Shown in pieces: positions 1 to 5,343 of a stretch of 5,343 bases of DNA. The notes beneath the pieces are model-generated. The model was not told the DNA's origin, did not search any database, and saw nothing but the letters and a program-made list of their open reading frames with translations. Position 1 is the first letter of the stretch; every line of letters starts with the position of its first letter. This stretch comes from JBDTMT01 sp033764095 (GTDB taxonomy: Bacteria > Desulfobacterota > Binatia > HRBIN30 > CADEER01): the NCBI GenBank assembly GCA_033764095.1, contig JANRJF010000336.1:1-5343 (forward strand). Reading direction: 5' to 3'. Position numbers and translations under genes: made by a program.

Positions 1-23
1 TTCCCCCGCGGTGCGGGGGAAGG
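1..23. repeat. REP-like GC hairpin, probably cut by the window edge
   Basis: Bases 1-9 (ttcccccgc) pair perfectly with 13-21 (gcgggggaa) around a 3-base loop. The following gg at 22-23 suggests that the stem continues to the left, outside the window. The core CCCCCGC/GCGGGGG is shared with the hairpin at 71-96 and with the last unit of the array near 5000. It has no T-run, so it does not look like an intrinsic terminator. Confidence 0.65.
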
Positions 24-70
24 AATCGGATCCATGCCGGCCATGTGCGACAAAGCGTGTCGGTTCGGTC

Positions 71-96
71 CCTTCCCCCGCGTCAGCGGGGGAAGG
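71..96. repeat. REP-like GC hairpin downstream of the CFA synthase gene
   Basis: Bases 71-81 (ccttcccccgc) are perfectly complementary to 86-96 (gcgggggaagg) with a 4-base loop (gtca). The right flank tgaggatggggg resembles the G-rich tail of the 45-bp units at 4801-5025. With the hairpin at 1-23 it forms a pair about 50 bp apart in the same orientation, as in paired REP elements. It lies 42 bp past the stop codon of the minus-strand CFA gene, so it could stabilise or help end that transcript, but there is no U-tract. The rest of 1-137 shows no gene. Confidence 0.7.
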
Positions 97-137
97 TGAG
101 GATGGGGGTCCGAACTGAATTCTTGGGCAAAGCCCGG

Positions 138-1406
138 TCACTGGTCACCGGTCACGCGGTCGGCCGCATACACGTGCTCCCGCGTCCACGGCAGACCGTT
201 GTGGCGATCGCGATAGAAGACGACCTGGAACAGTTGCAGCAGGCTGAGGCGGAAGGCGACGGTGGTGCCGGCGAGGTAGAGGCGCCAGGCGCGCACGAAG
301 CGCTCGTCGAACATGCCGCGCACGGTGTCGGCGTGGCGCTCGAAGCGCGCCAGCCATTCGGCGGCGGTGCGCTCGTAGTGCAGGCGCAGGTTCTCGACGT
401 CGGTGACCGAGAAGCGGAAGGGCTCGAAGATGGCCATCATCTCGCGCAGCGACGGCGGGTAGCCGCCCGGGAAGATGTGCTTCTCGATCCAGGCGTTGAG
501 GCGGGCCGGGCGAGTGCGGCCGATGCTGTGGATGAGGCCGCGGCCGTGCGCCGGCAGGCAGCGGTCGATGACCGCGCCGAGCCCGCGGTAGTGGTCGGTG
601 CCGACGTGCTCCAACATGCCGACCGACATGAAACAGTCGTACTGCCCGCTGACGTTGCGGTAATCGTCCTCGACGAACTCGACCCGGTCGGCGAGCTGGC
701 GACGCGCCGCCTGTTCGCGGGCATACGCGATCTGCTCGTGCGAGATGTTGAAGGCGCGCACGCGCACGCCGTAGTGCTCCGCCATGTGCAGGGCAAGCGA
801 ACCCCAGCCGCAGCCGGCCTCGACCACCGTCTCGCCCGGTCGCAACGCCACCTTGCGGCAGACGTGGTGCATCTTGGCCAGCTGCGCCTCCTCCAGCGTG
901 GCGTCAGGGGTCGGGTAGTACGCACACGTGTAGAGCATGCGCTCGTCGAGCCACAGGCGGTAGAAGTCGTTGCCGAGGTCGTAGTGGCGATGGATGTTGT
1001 GGCGCGAACCGCTGACCGAATTGCGGCGCGGGCGACGCGCGCTGAAGAACAGCCGCTCCACCCACGCGGCCACCGGCTGGTAGGCGGCGGCGACCACCTC
1101 GACGATGTCGCCCTCCACCTCGATGCGGCCGTCGGTGTAGCCTTCGCCAAAGCCGAGCTCGGGCGAGCGCAGGAAGTGGTAGAGCGTCGCCCGGTCGCCG
1201 AGCCGCACGGTGCCGACCGGCTCGCCGCGGCCTTCGTAGACCGCTTCGCCATCCGGCAGCACGATGCGCAGTGGCGGTCGCCCGGCGGCCCGCAGGAACG
1301 CGCGCAGCAGCACGCGATCGATCGGCAGGGCCCGCGCCTGCGCGTCGATGGCCCGCGCCCGACCGGTGACGCCGGCGGCATTCGAAGGCAACTGCGTGGC
1401 AGACAT
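138..1406 (-). CDS. cfa: Cyclopropane-fatty-acyl-phospholipid synthase family methyltransferase
   Basis: The predicted protein has 422 aa. Enzymes of this family transfer a methylene group from S-adenosylmethionine to the double bond of unsaturated acyl chains in membrane phospholipids, acting at the inner face of the cytoplasmic membrane. An N-terminal domain (about 25-130) precedes the signature HYDLGNDFYRLWLD (141-154) and YTCAYY (159-164). The SAM-binding motif I is VVEAGCGWGSLAL (194-206). Residues matching the E. coli Cfa bicarbonate/active-site set can be placed: C161, E266 in MLEHVG, H293 and I295 in LIHSIG, and Y344 in LHYERT. IFPGGYPPS (311-319) and the C-terminal FRLSLLQLFQVVF (385-397) are also typical. 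Nothing essential appears missing, and the length is slightly above E. coli Cfa (382 aa). An upstream in-frame ATG at 1448 exists, but the start at 1406 has a strong ribosome binding site and gives the family-like N-terminus. Some family members have other acceptors or make methylated rather than cyclopropane products, so substrate is inferred. It lies 190 bp downstream of the CoA-transferase gene on the same strand. Confidence 0.93.
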   Translation of the reverse strand: MSATQLPSNAAGVTGRARAIDAQARALPIDRVLLRAFLRAAGRPPLRIVLPDGEAVYEGRGEPVGTVRLGDRATLYHFLRSPELGFGEGYTDGRIEVEGDIVEVVAAAYQPVAAWVERLFFSARRPRRNSVSGSRHNIHRHYDLGNDFYRLWLDERMLYTCAYYPTPDATLEEAQLAKMHHVCRKVALRPGETVVEAGCGWGSLALHMAEHYGVRVRAFNISHEQIAYAREQAARRQLADRVEFVEDDYRNVSGQYDCFMSVGMLEHVGTDHYRGLGAVIDRCLPAHGRGLIHSIGRTRPARLNAWIEKHIFPGGYPPSLREMMAIFEPFRFSVTDVENLRLHYERTAAEWLARFERHADTVRGMFDERFVRAWRLYLAGTTVAFRLSLLQLFQVVFYRDRHNGLPWTREHVYAADRVTGDQ

Positions 1407-1412
1407 GGCGAA

Positions 1413-1421
1413 TCCTCCTTT
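1413..1421 (-). promoter_or_regulatory. Strong Shine-Dalgarno of the CFA synthase gene
   Basis: On the minus strand the sequence AAAGGAGGA lies 6 bases before the ATG at 1406. It is close to the perfect anti-16S complement and decides the start at 1406 over the longer in-frame ATG at 1448, which has no comparable site. Confidence 0.88.
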
Positions 1422-1487
1422 CGGATGAGACGCGACGCTGCTCTTCACTTAGCACGCTTCAACCTGATCGGGGAGCTGCGGAATGAA

Positions 1488-1593
1488 GAATTCACCACAG
1501 AGGCACGGAGGCACGGAGAAGGATCACCAAGAAAGCGTTGCTCTATTTTCTTCGTGATTCTTCTCCGTGCCTCTGTGCCTCTGTTGTGAATTC
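1488..1593. repeat. 106-bp near-perfect palindrome (MITE/REP-like) between two minus-strand genes
   Basis: Both ends are GAATTC (1488-1493 and 1588-1593). The outer 40 bases of each arm match at 37 of 40 positions, and two of the three mismatches are G-T, which would still pair as RNA. The inner seven bases (1528-1534 with 1547-1553) add six more pairs, leaving a loop of about 12 bases (1535-1546). Each arm holds an internal direct repeat of gaggcacg. The outermost base lies only 3 bp beyond the CoA-transferase stop codon, so the minus-strand mRNA would carry a very long hairpin right after that stop. It could block 3' exonucleases or reduce read-through into the CFA gene. No T-run follows, so it is not a standard terminator. 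The rest of the 1407-1596 gap (1407-1487) must hold any CFA promoter, but no convincing -35/-10 pair is visible. Confidence 0.9.
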
Positions 1594-1596
1594 CTC

Positions 1597-2892
1597 TCAG
1601 GACAGCTCCGCCCGGAAGTCCGGGTGCGCAATCGCGATCAGCGCCGCGCGTCGCTCACGCGCGGTCAGCATGCCGAGATTGGCGATGCCGTGCTCGGTGA
1701 CGACGTACTGGACGTGGTGGCGCGGCGTGCTCACCGGCGTGCCGGCGGGCAGGGCGGGGACGATGCTGGAGACCGGCGCGCCGTTCACCGTCGCGGTGGA
1801 GTGCAGACAGATGATGCTGTGGCCGCCGTCGCTGTCGTGCGCGCCGATGACGAAGAGCTCGTGGCCGCCGACGCCGGAGTACTGGCGCGGGCCGATGGTG
1901 TCGGCCATCACCTGGCCGTTCAGGTCGACGGCGATGGCGCCGTTGATGCTCACCATGCGGCGGTTCTGGCGGATGATCGCCGGGTCGTTCACCTGCATCA
2001 CCGGCAGCATGCGCACCTCCGGGTTGCGATGCAGCCAGCGGTAGAGCTCGGCGCTGCCGGCGCCGAAGGTGGCGATCGAGAAGCCGTCGAAGATGCCCTT
2101 GTGGTTGCTGATCTTGCCCGCCTGGTGCAGGCGCATGATGCCCTCGACGAACATCTCGGTATGGACGCCGAAGTCGCCCTTGCCACCGCCGGCCAGGAGC
2201 CCGGCGACGATGTTGGGGATCGCCCCGATGCCGAATTGCAGCGTCGCGCCCTCCGGGATCAGCGATTCGACCAGCGCGCCGATGGCGCGGTCTTCGTCGC
2301 CCACCGGCTGATCGGGCAGCACGAAGGCATGGCGATCGGACTCGATCACCAGATCGACCTCGGAGATGTGGATGCGATGGCCGCCGTACTGGCCGAGGCC
2401 GAAGACGTGCGGCATGTCGGCGATGACCTCGGCGATCGCCAGGCGCTCTGGGTCGCGGGCCGCGGCGACGAAGGACTCGAAGCAGGCACCGCTGTGCAGT
2501 CCGAAGCTGAGGAAGCCGCGCTCGTCCATGGGCGCCACCGCCGAGGCGATGACGCGCGGTTTGGCCTGGCGCGCGTAGCGCTCGTAGCCGAGGAAGTCGG
2601 ACGGCAGGTAGTCGAGGTTGGCGCCGGCGCCGAGCAGCATGCGCTCGATCGGGCCGTGGAAGCCGCTGATGAAGCGCACGCCGGGGTGCAGTAGGACCGG
2701 GTGCGGCTCGGTCAGCAATCCGCCGAACAGCGTCAGGCCCTGCCAGTCCTGCCGCTCGCCGAGCGCCGCCAGCAGGGCCGCCGGCTGCCCGGTGGCGATC
2801 GGAATCACCATCTGGTCGTCGCGCCGCAGCCGGTCCACCGCCGCGCGCGCGGTGCACAGCTTTTCCCGGTAGAGGTCGTGGCTGGTCGTCAT
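1597..2892 (-). CDS. Acetyl-CoA hydrolase / 4-hydroxybutyrate CoA-transferase family protein
   Basis: The predicted cytosolic protein has 431 aa, normal for this class of CoA-transferases, which move CoA between acyl-CoA donors and carboxylates such as acetate, propionate, succinate or 4-hydroxybutyrate, or act as acyl-CoA hydrolases. The N-terminal half carries LTLFGGLLTE (53-62), FISGFHGP (74-81) and PSDFLGYERY (97-106). The C-terminal half carries FGIGAIPN (220-227), DFGVHTEMF (240-248), whose E246 is the likely glutamate that forms the glutamyl-CoA intermediate, then RQYSGVGG (336-343) and YVVTEHGIANL (396-406), all in family order. The gene is intact. The start at 2892 is chosen because AGGA lies 7 bases upstream and the protein then begins at the usual place. 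The open frame extends to 3090, but that part consists of translated repeats. The substrate pair cannot be read from sequence, so no symbol is given. It is divergent from the Pat-like gene at 3161 and followed by the 106-bp palindrome. Confidence 0.92.
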   Translation of the reverse strand: MTTSHDLYREKLCTARAAVDRLRRDDQMVIPIATGQPAALLAALGERQDWQGLTLFGGLLTEPHPVLLHPGVRFISGFHGPIERMLLGAGANLDYLPSDFLGYERYARQAKPRVIASAVAPMDERGFLSFGLHSGACFESFVAAARDPERLAIAEVIADMPHVFGLGQYGGHRIHISEVDLVIESDRHAFVLPDQPVGDEDRAIGALVESLIPEGATLQFGIGAIPNIVAGLLAGGGKGDFGVHTEMFVEGIMRLHQAGKISNHKGIFDGFSIATFGAGSAELYRWLHRNPEVRMLPVMQVNDPAIIRQNRRMVSINGAIAVDLNGQVMADTIGPRQYSGVGGHELFVIGAHDSDGGHSIICLHSTATVNGAPVSSIVPALPAGTPVSTPRHHVQYVVTEHGIANLGMLTARERRAALIAIAHPDFRAELS

Positions 2893-2899
2893 GCCGGCG

Positions 2900-2903
2900 T
2901 CCT
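2900..2903 (-). promoter_or_regulatory. Ribosome binding site of the CoA-transferase gene
   Basis: AGGA on the minus strand lies 7 bases before the ATG at 2892. It is modest, but its spacing is good. It supports this start over the upstream ATG at 3090, whose extra 66 codons run through repeat DNA. Confidence 0.6.
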
Positions 2904-2930
2904 GTAGCAGCCGCGCATCCGACTGCGTAG

Positions 2931-3026
2931 GGGAAGCGACTCGGAAGCGGCTCGGAAGCGATGAGCGAGCTCGGAAGCGATGAGCGAGCTCGGAAGCGAT
3001 GAGCGATGAGTGAGGGAAGCGACGAG
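2931..3026. repeat. Left arm of an inverted repeat-array pair (GGAAGCG / GATGAGCGA units)
   Basis: A short-unit array built from ggaagcg and gatgagcga words. A 19-bp unit, ctcggaagcgatgagcgag, occurs exactly at 2951-2969 and 2970-2988 and with one change at 2989-3007, followed by gatgagtgag and another ggaagcgacgag. The outer part, 2932-2968, pairs with 3083-3118 of the right array, and 3001-3014 pairs perfectly with 3061-3074. It occupies most of the leader of the CoA-transferase gene. Confidence 0.88.
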
Positions 3027-3060
3027 GGGGGACGGTGGAACCTCTGACGGCTCCTGCTCT

Positions 3061-3140
3061 CTCACTCATCGCTCGTCGCTCGTCGCTCATCGCTTCCGAG
3101 CCGCTTCCAGTCGCTTCCGAGCCGCTCGTCGCTCATCGCT
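3061..3140. repeat. Right arm of the inverted repeat-array pair
   Basis: This is the reverse-complement counterpart of 2931-3026, built from cgcttccgag and gctcatcgct/gctcgtcgct words. Together with the left arm and the 46-base spacer (3015-3060) it could form a long branched stem-loop or cruciform. It ends 20 bp before the Pat-like start codon, so the divergent promoters of both neighbouring genes must lie within or between the arrays. I see no convincing -35/-10 pair in 2893-3160. Confidence 0.88.
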
Positions 3141-3160
3141 GGCTTTGCTAAGCCGGCCGC

Positions 3161-5343
3161 ATGCAGACGGCCGCGACACTCGAGATGGACCGGGTGCTGC
3201 GCGACGGCGGCTCGGTCCACCTGCGCGCCATCCGGCCGGACGACAAGCAGCGGCTGGTCGATCACTTCAGCCATCTGAGCGCGCGCTCGGTCTACTTCCG
3301 CTTCTTTCGCGTCAAGAAGCGGTTGAGCGACGACGAGCTGCGCGAGTTCACCGAGCTCGACTTCGTCCGCCGCGTCGCGGTGGTGGCGACGCTGCGGCGC
3401 GACGGCGCCGAGGAGATCATCGGGGTGGGGCGCTACGCGGTCATGCAGACCAGGCCGGGCGAACCGCGCCGCGCCGAGGTGGCGTTCGCGGTCGCCGACG
3501 CGCACCAGCGGCGCGGCATCGCCAGCCTGCTGCTGGAGGTGCTCGCCGAGATCGCCCGCGCCGCCGGCATCGAGGAGTTCGAGGCGGACGTGCTGGGCGA
3601 GAACAATTCGATGCTGGCCGTCTTCGGCGCCAGCGGCTACCGCGTCACGCGCGCGCTGGAGGACGGCGTCTTCCATCTCAGCTTCCCGACCCAGTCGACG
3701 CCGGAGTCGCTGGTCGCCGAACACCGCCGCGAGCGTCGCGCCGCCGCGGCGAGCGTGCGCGCCTTCCTGAACCCGCGCGCGGTGGCGGTGGTCGGCGCCT
3801 CGCCGCGCCCCGACGCATTCGGCAGCCTGCTGTTGGCGCAGGTGCTGGCCGGCGGCTTCGCCGGCGCCGTCTATCCGGTCCACCCGCGCGCCGCCGAGCT
3901 CGGTGGGCGGCGCGCCCATGCCAGCGTCGGGGCGATCGGCCAGCCGATCGACCTGGCGCTGATCGCGGTGCCGGCGGCGGCGGTGGAGGCGGTGGTCGAC
4001 GACTGTGCGCGCGCCGGGGTGCGCGGCGTGGTGATCTACTCGGCCGGCTTCGCCGAGCACGACGCCGAGGGGCGGGCGCGCCAGCAGCGCGTCGCCGCCG
4101 CGGTGCGCGCCGCCGGGATGCGGCTGGTGGGGCCGAACGGCTTCGGCGTCATCAACAGCGATCCCGCCGTGCGGCTCAACGCCACCATCGCGCCGCTGCG
4201 GCTGACCCCGGGGCCGGTGGCGATGCTGTCGCAGAGCGGTGCCATCGGCCTGGCGGTGCTGGAGCGCTGCGCGCGGCGCGGCCTCGGGCTGTCGAGCTTC
4301 GTCTCGGTCGGCAACAAGGCCGACCTGTCCGGCAACGACCTGCTCGCCTACTGGAGCGAGGACGAGCGCACGCGCGTCGTGTTGCTCTACCTGGAGAGCT
4401 TCGGCAACCCGCGCAAGTTCGCGCGCGTCGCGCCCGAGCTGGCGCGCCGCGTGCCGATCGTCGCGGTGAAGGCCGGCCGGTCGAGCGACGGCGCGCGCGC
4501 CGCCGCCGGCCACTCGGCCGCGCCGGCGGCGCTCGACGTCGCCGCCGATGCCTTGTTCGCCCAGGCCGGCGTGATTCGCACCGATACGCTCGCCGAGCAG
4601 CTCGAGGTTGCCGCCCTGCTCGCCACGCAGCCGGTGCCGCGCGGACCGCGCGTCGGCGTGGTCACCAACGTCGGCGGCCCGGCCGTGCTGTTCGCCGACG
4701 CCGCCGCCGCCGGTGGCCTCAGCTTTCCTCTCCCTCCCGCGCGCAGCGGGGCAGGAGCGGCTGCACTGCCTCCCCCGCCCGCCAGGGGAGAAACGGATGT
4801 GCTCCCTCCCGCGCCCAGCAGCGAGGGGTTGGGGTGGGGATCTGCGCTCCCTCCCGCGCCCAGCGGCGAGGGGTTGGGGTGGGGATCTGCGCTCCCTCCC
4901 GCGCCCAGCGGCGAGGGGTTGGGGTGGGGATCTGCGCTCCCTCCCGCGCCCAGCGGCGAGGGGTTGGGGTGGGGATCTGTGCTCCCTCCCCCGCCCAGCG
5001 GGGGAGGGTTGGGGTGGGGGATCGACCTCGGCTTCGCCGCCCGTCCCACCGACTACCGCGACGCCATCGCGCGCCTCGGTGCGGCCTCCGAGCTCGACGC
5101 CGTCGCCGTGATCTACGCCACGCCGCTGCCCGCCGACGTCGATGCCTTTGCCGCCGCCATCGCACGCGGCGCGGCCGCGGTGCCGGCGGAGAAGCCGGTG
5201 GTGGTGGTGTTCATGGCGCCGGGCGGACGCCTGCCGGCGGCGCTGCACGAGGGCGGGCGCGGTCGGCTCGCCGCCTACGATCTGCCCGAGAGCGCCGCGC
5301 GCGCCCTGGCCGCGGCGGCCCGCTACGGCGCCTGGCGCGCGCG
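3161..5343 (+). CDS. GNAT / NDP-forming acyl-CoA synthetase fusion, type II Pat-like protein lysine acetyltransferase (3' end outside window)
   Basis: The first 727 codons are present without a stop and run off the right edge. Residues 18-175 form a GNAT domain: HLRAIRPDD (20-28), SVYFRFF (43-49), and the acetyl-CoA pyrophosphate loop HQRRGIASLLL (115-125). From about 200 an NDP-forming acyl-CoA synthetase region follows: CoA-binding Rossmann domain (AVAVVGAS 207-214; VYPVHP 237-242; LVGPNGFGVIN 322-332), then the CoA-ligase domain (MLSQSGAIGLAV 355-366; SVGNKADLSGNDLL 382-395; LLYLES 408-413; VKAGRSSDGARAAAGHSA 436-453). H451 matches the phosphorylated histidine position of this family. An ATP-grasp domain would be expected beyond the window. 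GNAT-first order is that of type II Pat enzymes (Streptomyces type), the reverse of enterobacterial Pat; such enzymes acetylate lysines of, for example, acetyl-CoA synthetase. The start at 3161 is bounded by an in-frame TAA at 3149-3151; M9 at 3185 is an alternative, and no clear Shine-Dalgarno is seen for either. Residues about 523-620 are an in-frame repeat insertion in the third subdomain, so activity is uncertain. Confidence 0.88.
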   Translation, partial: MQTAATLEMDRVLRDGGSVHLRAIRPDDKQRLVDHFSHLSARSVYFRFFRVKKRLSDDELREFTELDFVRRVAVVATLRRDGAEEIIGVGRYAVMQTRPGEPRRAEVAFAVADAHQRRGIASLLLEVLAEIARAAGIEEFEADVLGENNSMLAVFGASGYRVTRALEDGVFHLSFPTQSTPESLVAEHRRERRAAAASVRAFLNPRAVAVVGASPRPDAFGSLLLAQVLAGGFAGAVYPVHPRAAELGGRRAHASVGAIGQPIDLALIAVPAAAVEAVVDDCARAGVRGVVIYSAGFAEHDAEGRARQQRVAAAVRAAGMRLVGPNGFGVINSDPAVRLNATIAPLRLTPGPVAMLSQSGAIGLAVLERCARRGLGLSSFVSVGNKADLSGNDLLAYWSEDERTRVVLLYLESFGNPRKFARVAPELARRVPIVAVKAGRSSDGARAAAGHSAAPAALDVAADALFAQAGVIRTDTLAEQLEVAALLATQPVPRGPRVGVVTNVGGPAVLFADAAAAGGLSFPLPPARSGAGAAALPPPPARGETDVLPPAPSSEGLGWGSALPPAPSGEGLGWGSALPPAPSGEGLGWGSALPPAPSGEGLGWGSVLPPPPSGGGLGWGIDLGFAARPTDYRDAIARLGAASELDAVAVIYATPLPADVDAFAAAIARGAAAVPAEKPVVVVFMAPGGRLPAALHEGGRGRLAAYDLPESAARALAAAARYGAWRA
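4727..5025 (+). repeat. In-frame tandem array of GC palindromic units inside the Pat-like gene
   Basis: Two diverged 36-bp units (cctccc anchors at 4733 and 4769) are followed by five 45-bp units starting at 4801, 4846, 4891, 4936 and 4981. Units 2 and 3 are identical; units 1 and 4 each differ from them by a single base; unit 5 differs more and has a perfect hairpin. Both unit lengths are multiples of three and no unit holds a stop in the gene's frame, so each 45-mer encodes LPPAPSGEGLGWGSA (15 aa). The opposite strand reads as HPNPSPLGAGG-type peptide, a pattern I know from dispersed REP-like repeats of high-GC proteobacteria that is often miscalled as protein. The array separates VTNVGGPAVLFADAAAAGGL (501-520) from IDLGFAARPTDY (621-632), parts of one conserved subdomain. 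Confidence 0.92.
4984..5020 (+). other. Perfect hairpin plus G-quadruplex-capable tail in the last array unit
   Basis: Bases 4984-4994 (ccctcccccgc) pair perfectly with 4998-5008 (gcgggggaggg) across the loop cca. The stem matches the 71-96 hairpin with one base pair changed. Four G-tracts follow on the coding strand at 5000-5004, 5006-5008, 5011-5014 and 5016-5020, separated by 1-2 bases, which is a canonical G4 motif. The hairpin and the G4 share bases 5000-5008, so they are mutually exclusive folds. The other 45-bp units keep three G-tracts each but have imperfect stems. Confidence 0.7.

Noticed and set aside
71..96. Rho-independent terminator of the CFA gene
   Set aside because: A strong stem but no T-run on either side, and the same hairpin family occurs inside a coding region.
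1440..1475. Possible CFA promoter (TTGAAG and TGCTAAG on the minus strand)
   Set aside because: Spacing and the -10 match are poor; too weak to call.
45..1589. 514-aa open frame on the plus strand opposite the CFA gene
   Set aside because: A high-GC shadow of the CFA gene. Its tail (TTEARRHGE...LRASVPLL) is just translated palindrome.
2893..3090. N-terminal extension of the CoA-transferase to the ATG at 3090
   Set aside because: The additional 66 codons translate repeat DNA, and the ATG at 2892 has its own ribosome binding site and family-like N-terminus.
4801..5025. CRISPR array
   Set aside because: The 45-bp units are directly adjacent with no unique spacers and lie within a coding frame.
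4387..5165. Minus- and other-frame proline/glycine-rich repeat proteins over the array
   Set aside because: HPNPSPLGAGG-like peptides are typical spurious translations of this repeat class. The frame continuous with the GNAT/CoA-ligase gene is the supported one.
3062..5248. 728-aa open frame on the minus strand opposite the Pat-like gene
   Set aside because: Low-complexity A/R/G/H-rich translation with no domains, antisense to clear GNAT and CoA-ligase motifs. Its ends are repeat translations (SDERR... and PPQPLAAGRGRE...).

Overview
High-GC chromosomal window, most like a proteobacterium. The GC-rich codon use and the kinds of short palindromic repeat suggest a gamma- or betaproteobacterium, perhaps Lysobacterales/Xanthomonadales-like, but no rRNA or other taxonomic marker is present, so this is inference.

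Layout. Positions 1-137 are intergenic and hold two REP-like GC hairpins. Positions 138-1406 (minus) encode a cyclopropane-fatty-acyl-phospholipid synthase family methyltransferase with an excellent ribosome binding site. Positions 1407-1596 form a gap dominated by a 106-bp near-perfect palindrome that starts 3 bp after the next gene's stop codon. Positions 1597-2892 (minus) encode a complete acetyl-CoA hydrolase / 4-hydroxybutyrate CoA-transferase family protein. Positions 2893-3160 are a divergent promoter region invaded by a third repeat family, arranged as two facing arrays with a 36-bp inverted match. From 3161 to the window edge (plus), a large two-domain protein begins: an N-terminal GNAT acetyltransferase fused to an NDP-forming acyl-CoA synthetase-like region, the layout of type II Pat protein lysine acetyltransferases. 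Its C-terminal part lies beyond the window.

The most striking feature is inside this last gene. At about 4727-5020 a tandem array of the same general class of GC hairpin repeat seen at the left edge sits inside the coding sequence. It has two 36-bp units and five 45-bp units. All are multiples of three and the frame stays open, adding about 98 low-complexity residues in the middle of a conserved flavodoxin-like CoA-ligase subdomain. Recognisable domain sequence resumes immediately afterwards. This looks like an in-frame exonisation of a palindromic repeat, similar in principle to the Rickettsia palindromic elements found within proteins.

Functionally, the divergent pair (CoA-transferase and Pat-like acetyltransferase) both act on acyl-CoA/acetate chemistry. 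A plausible but unproven reading is control of acetyl-CoA/acetate use, with the CFA synthase a separate membrane-lipid function downstream on the same strand as the CoA-transferase.
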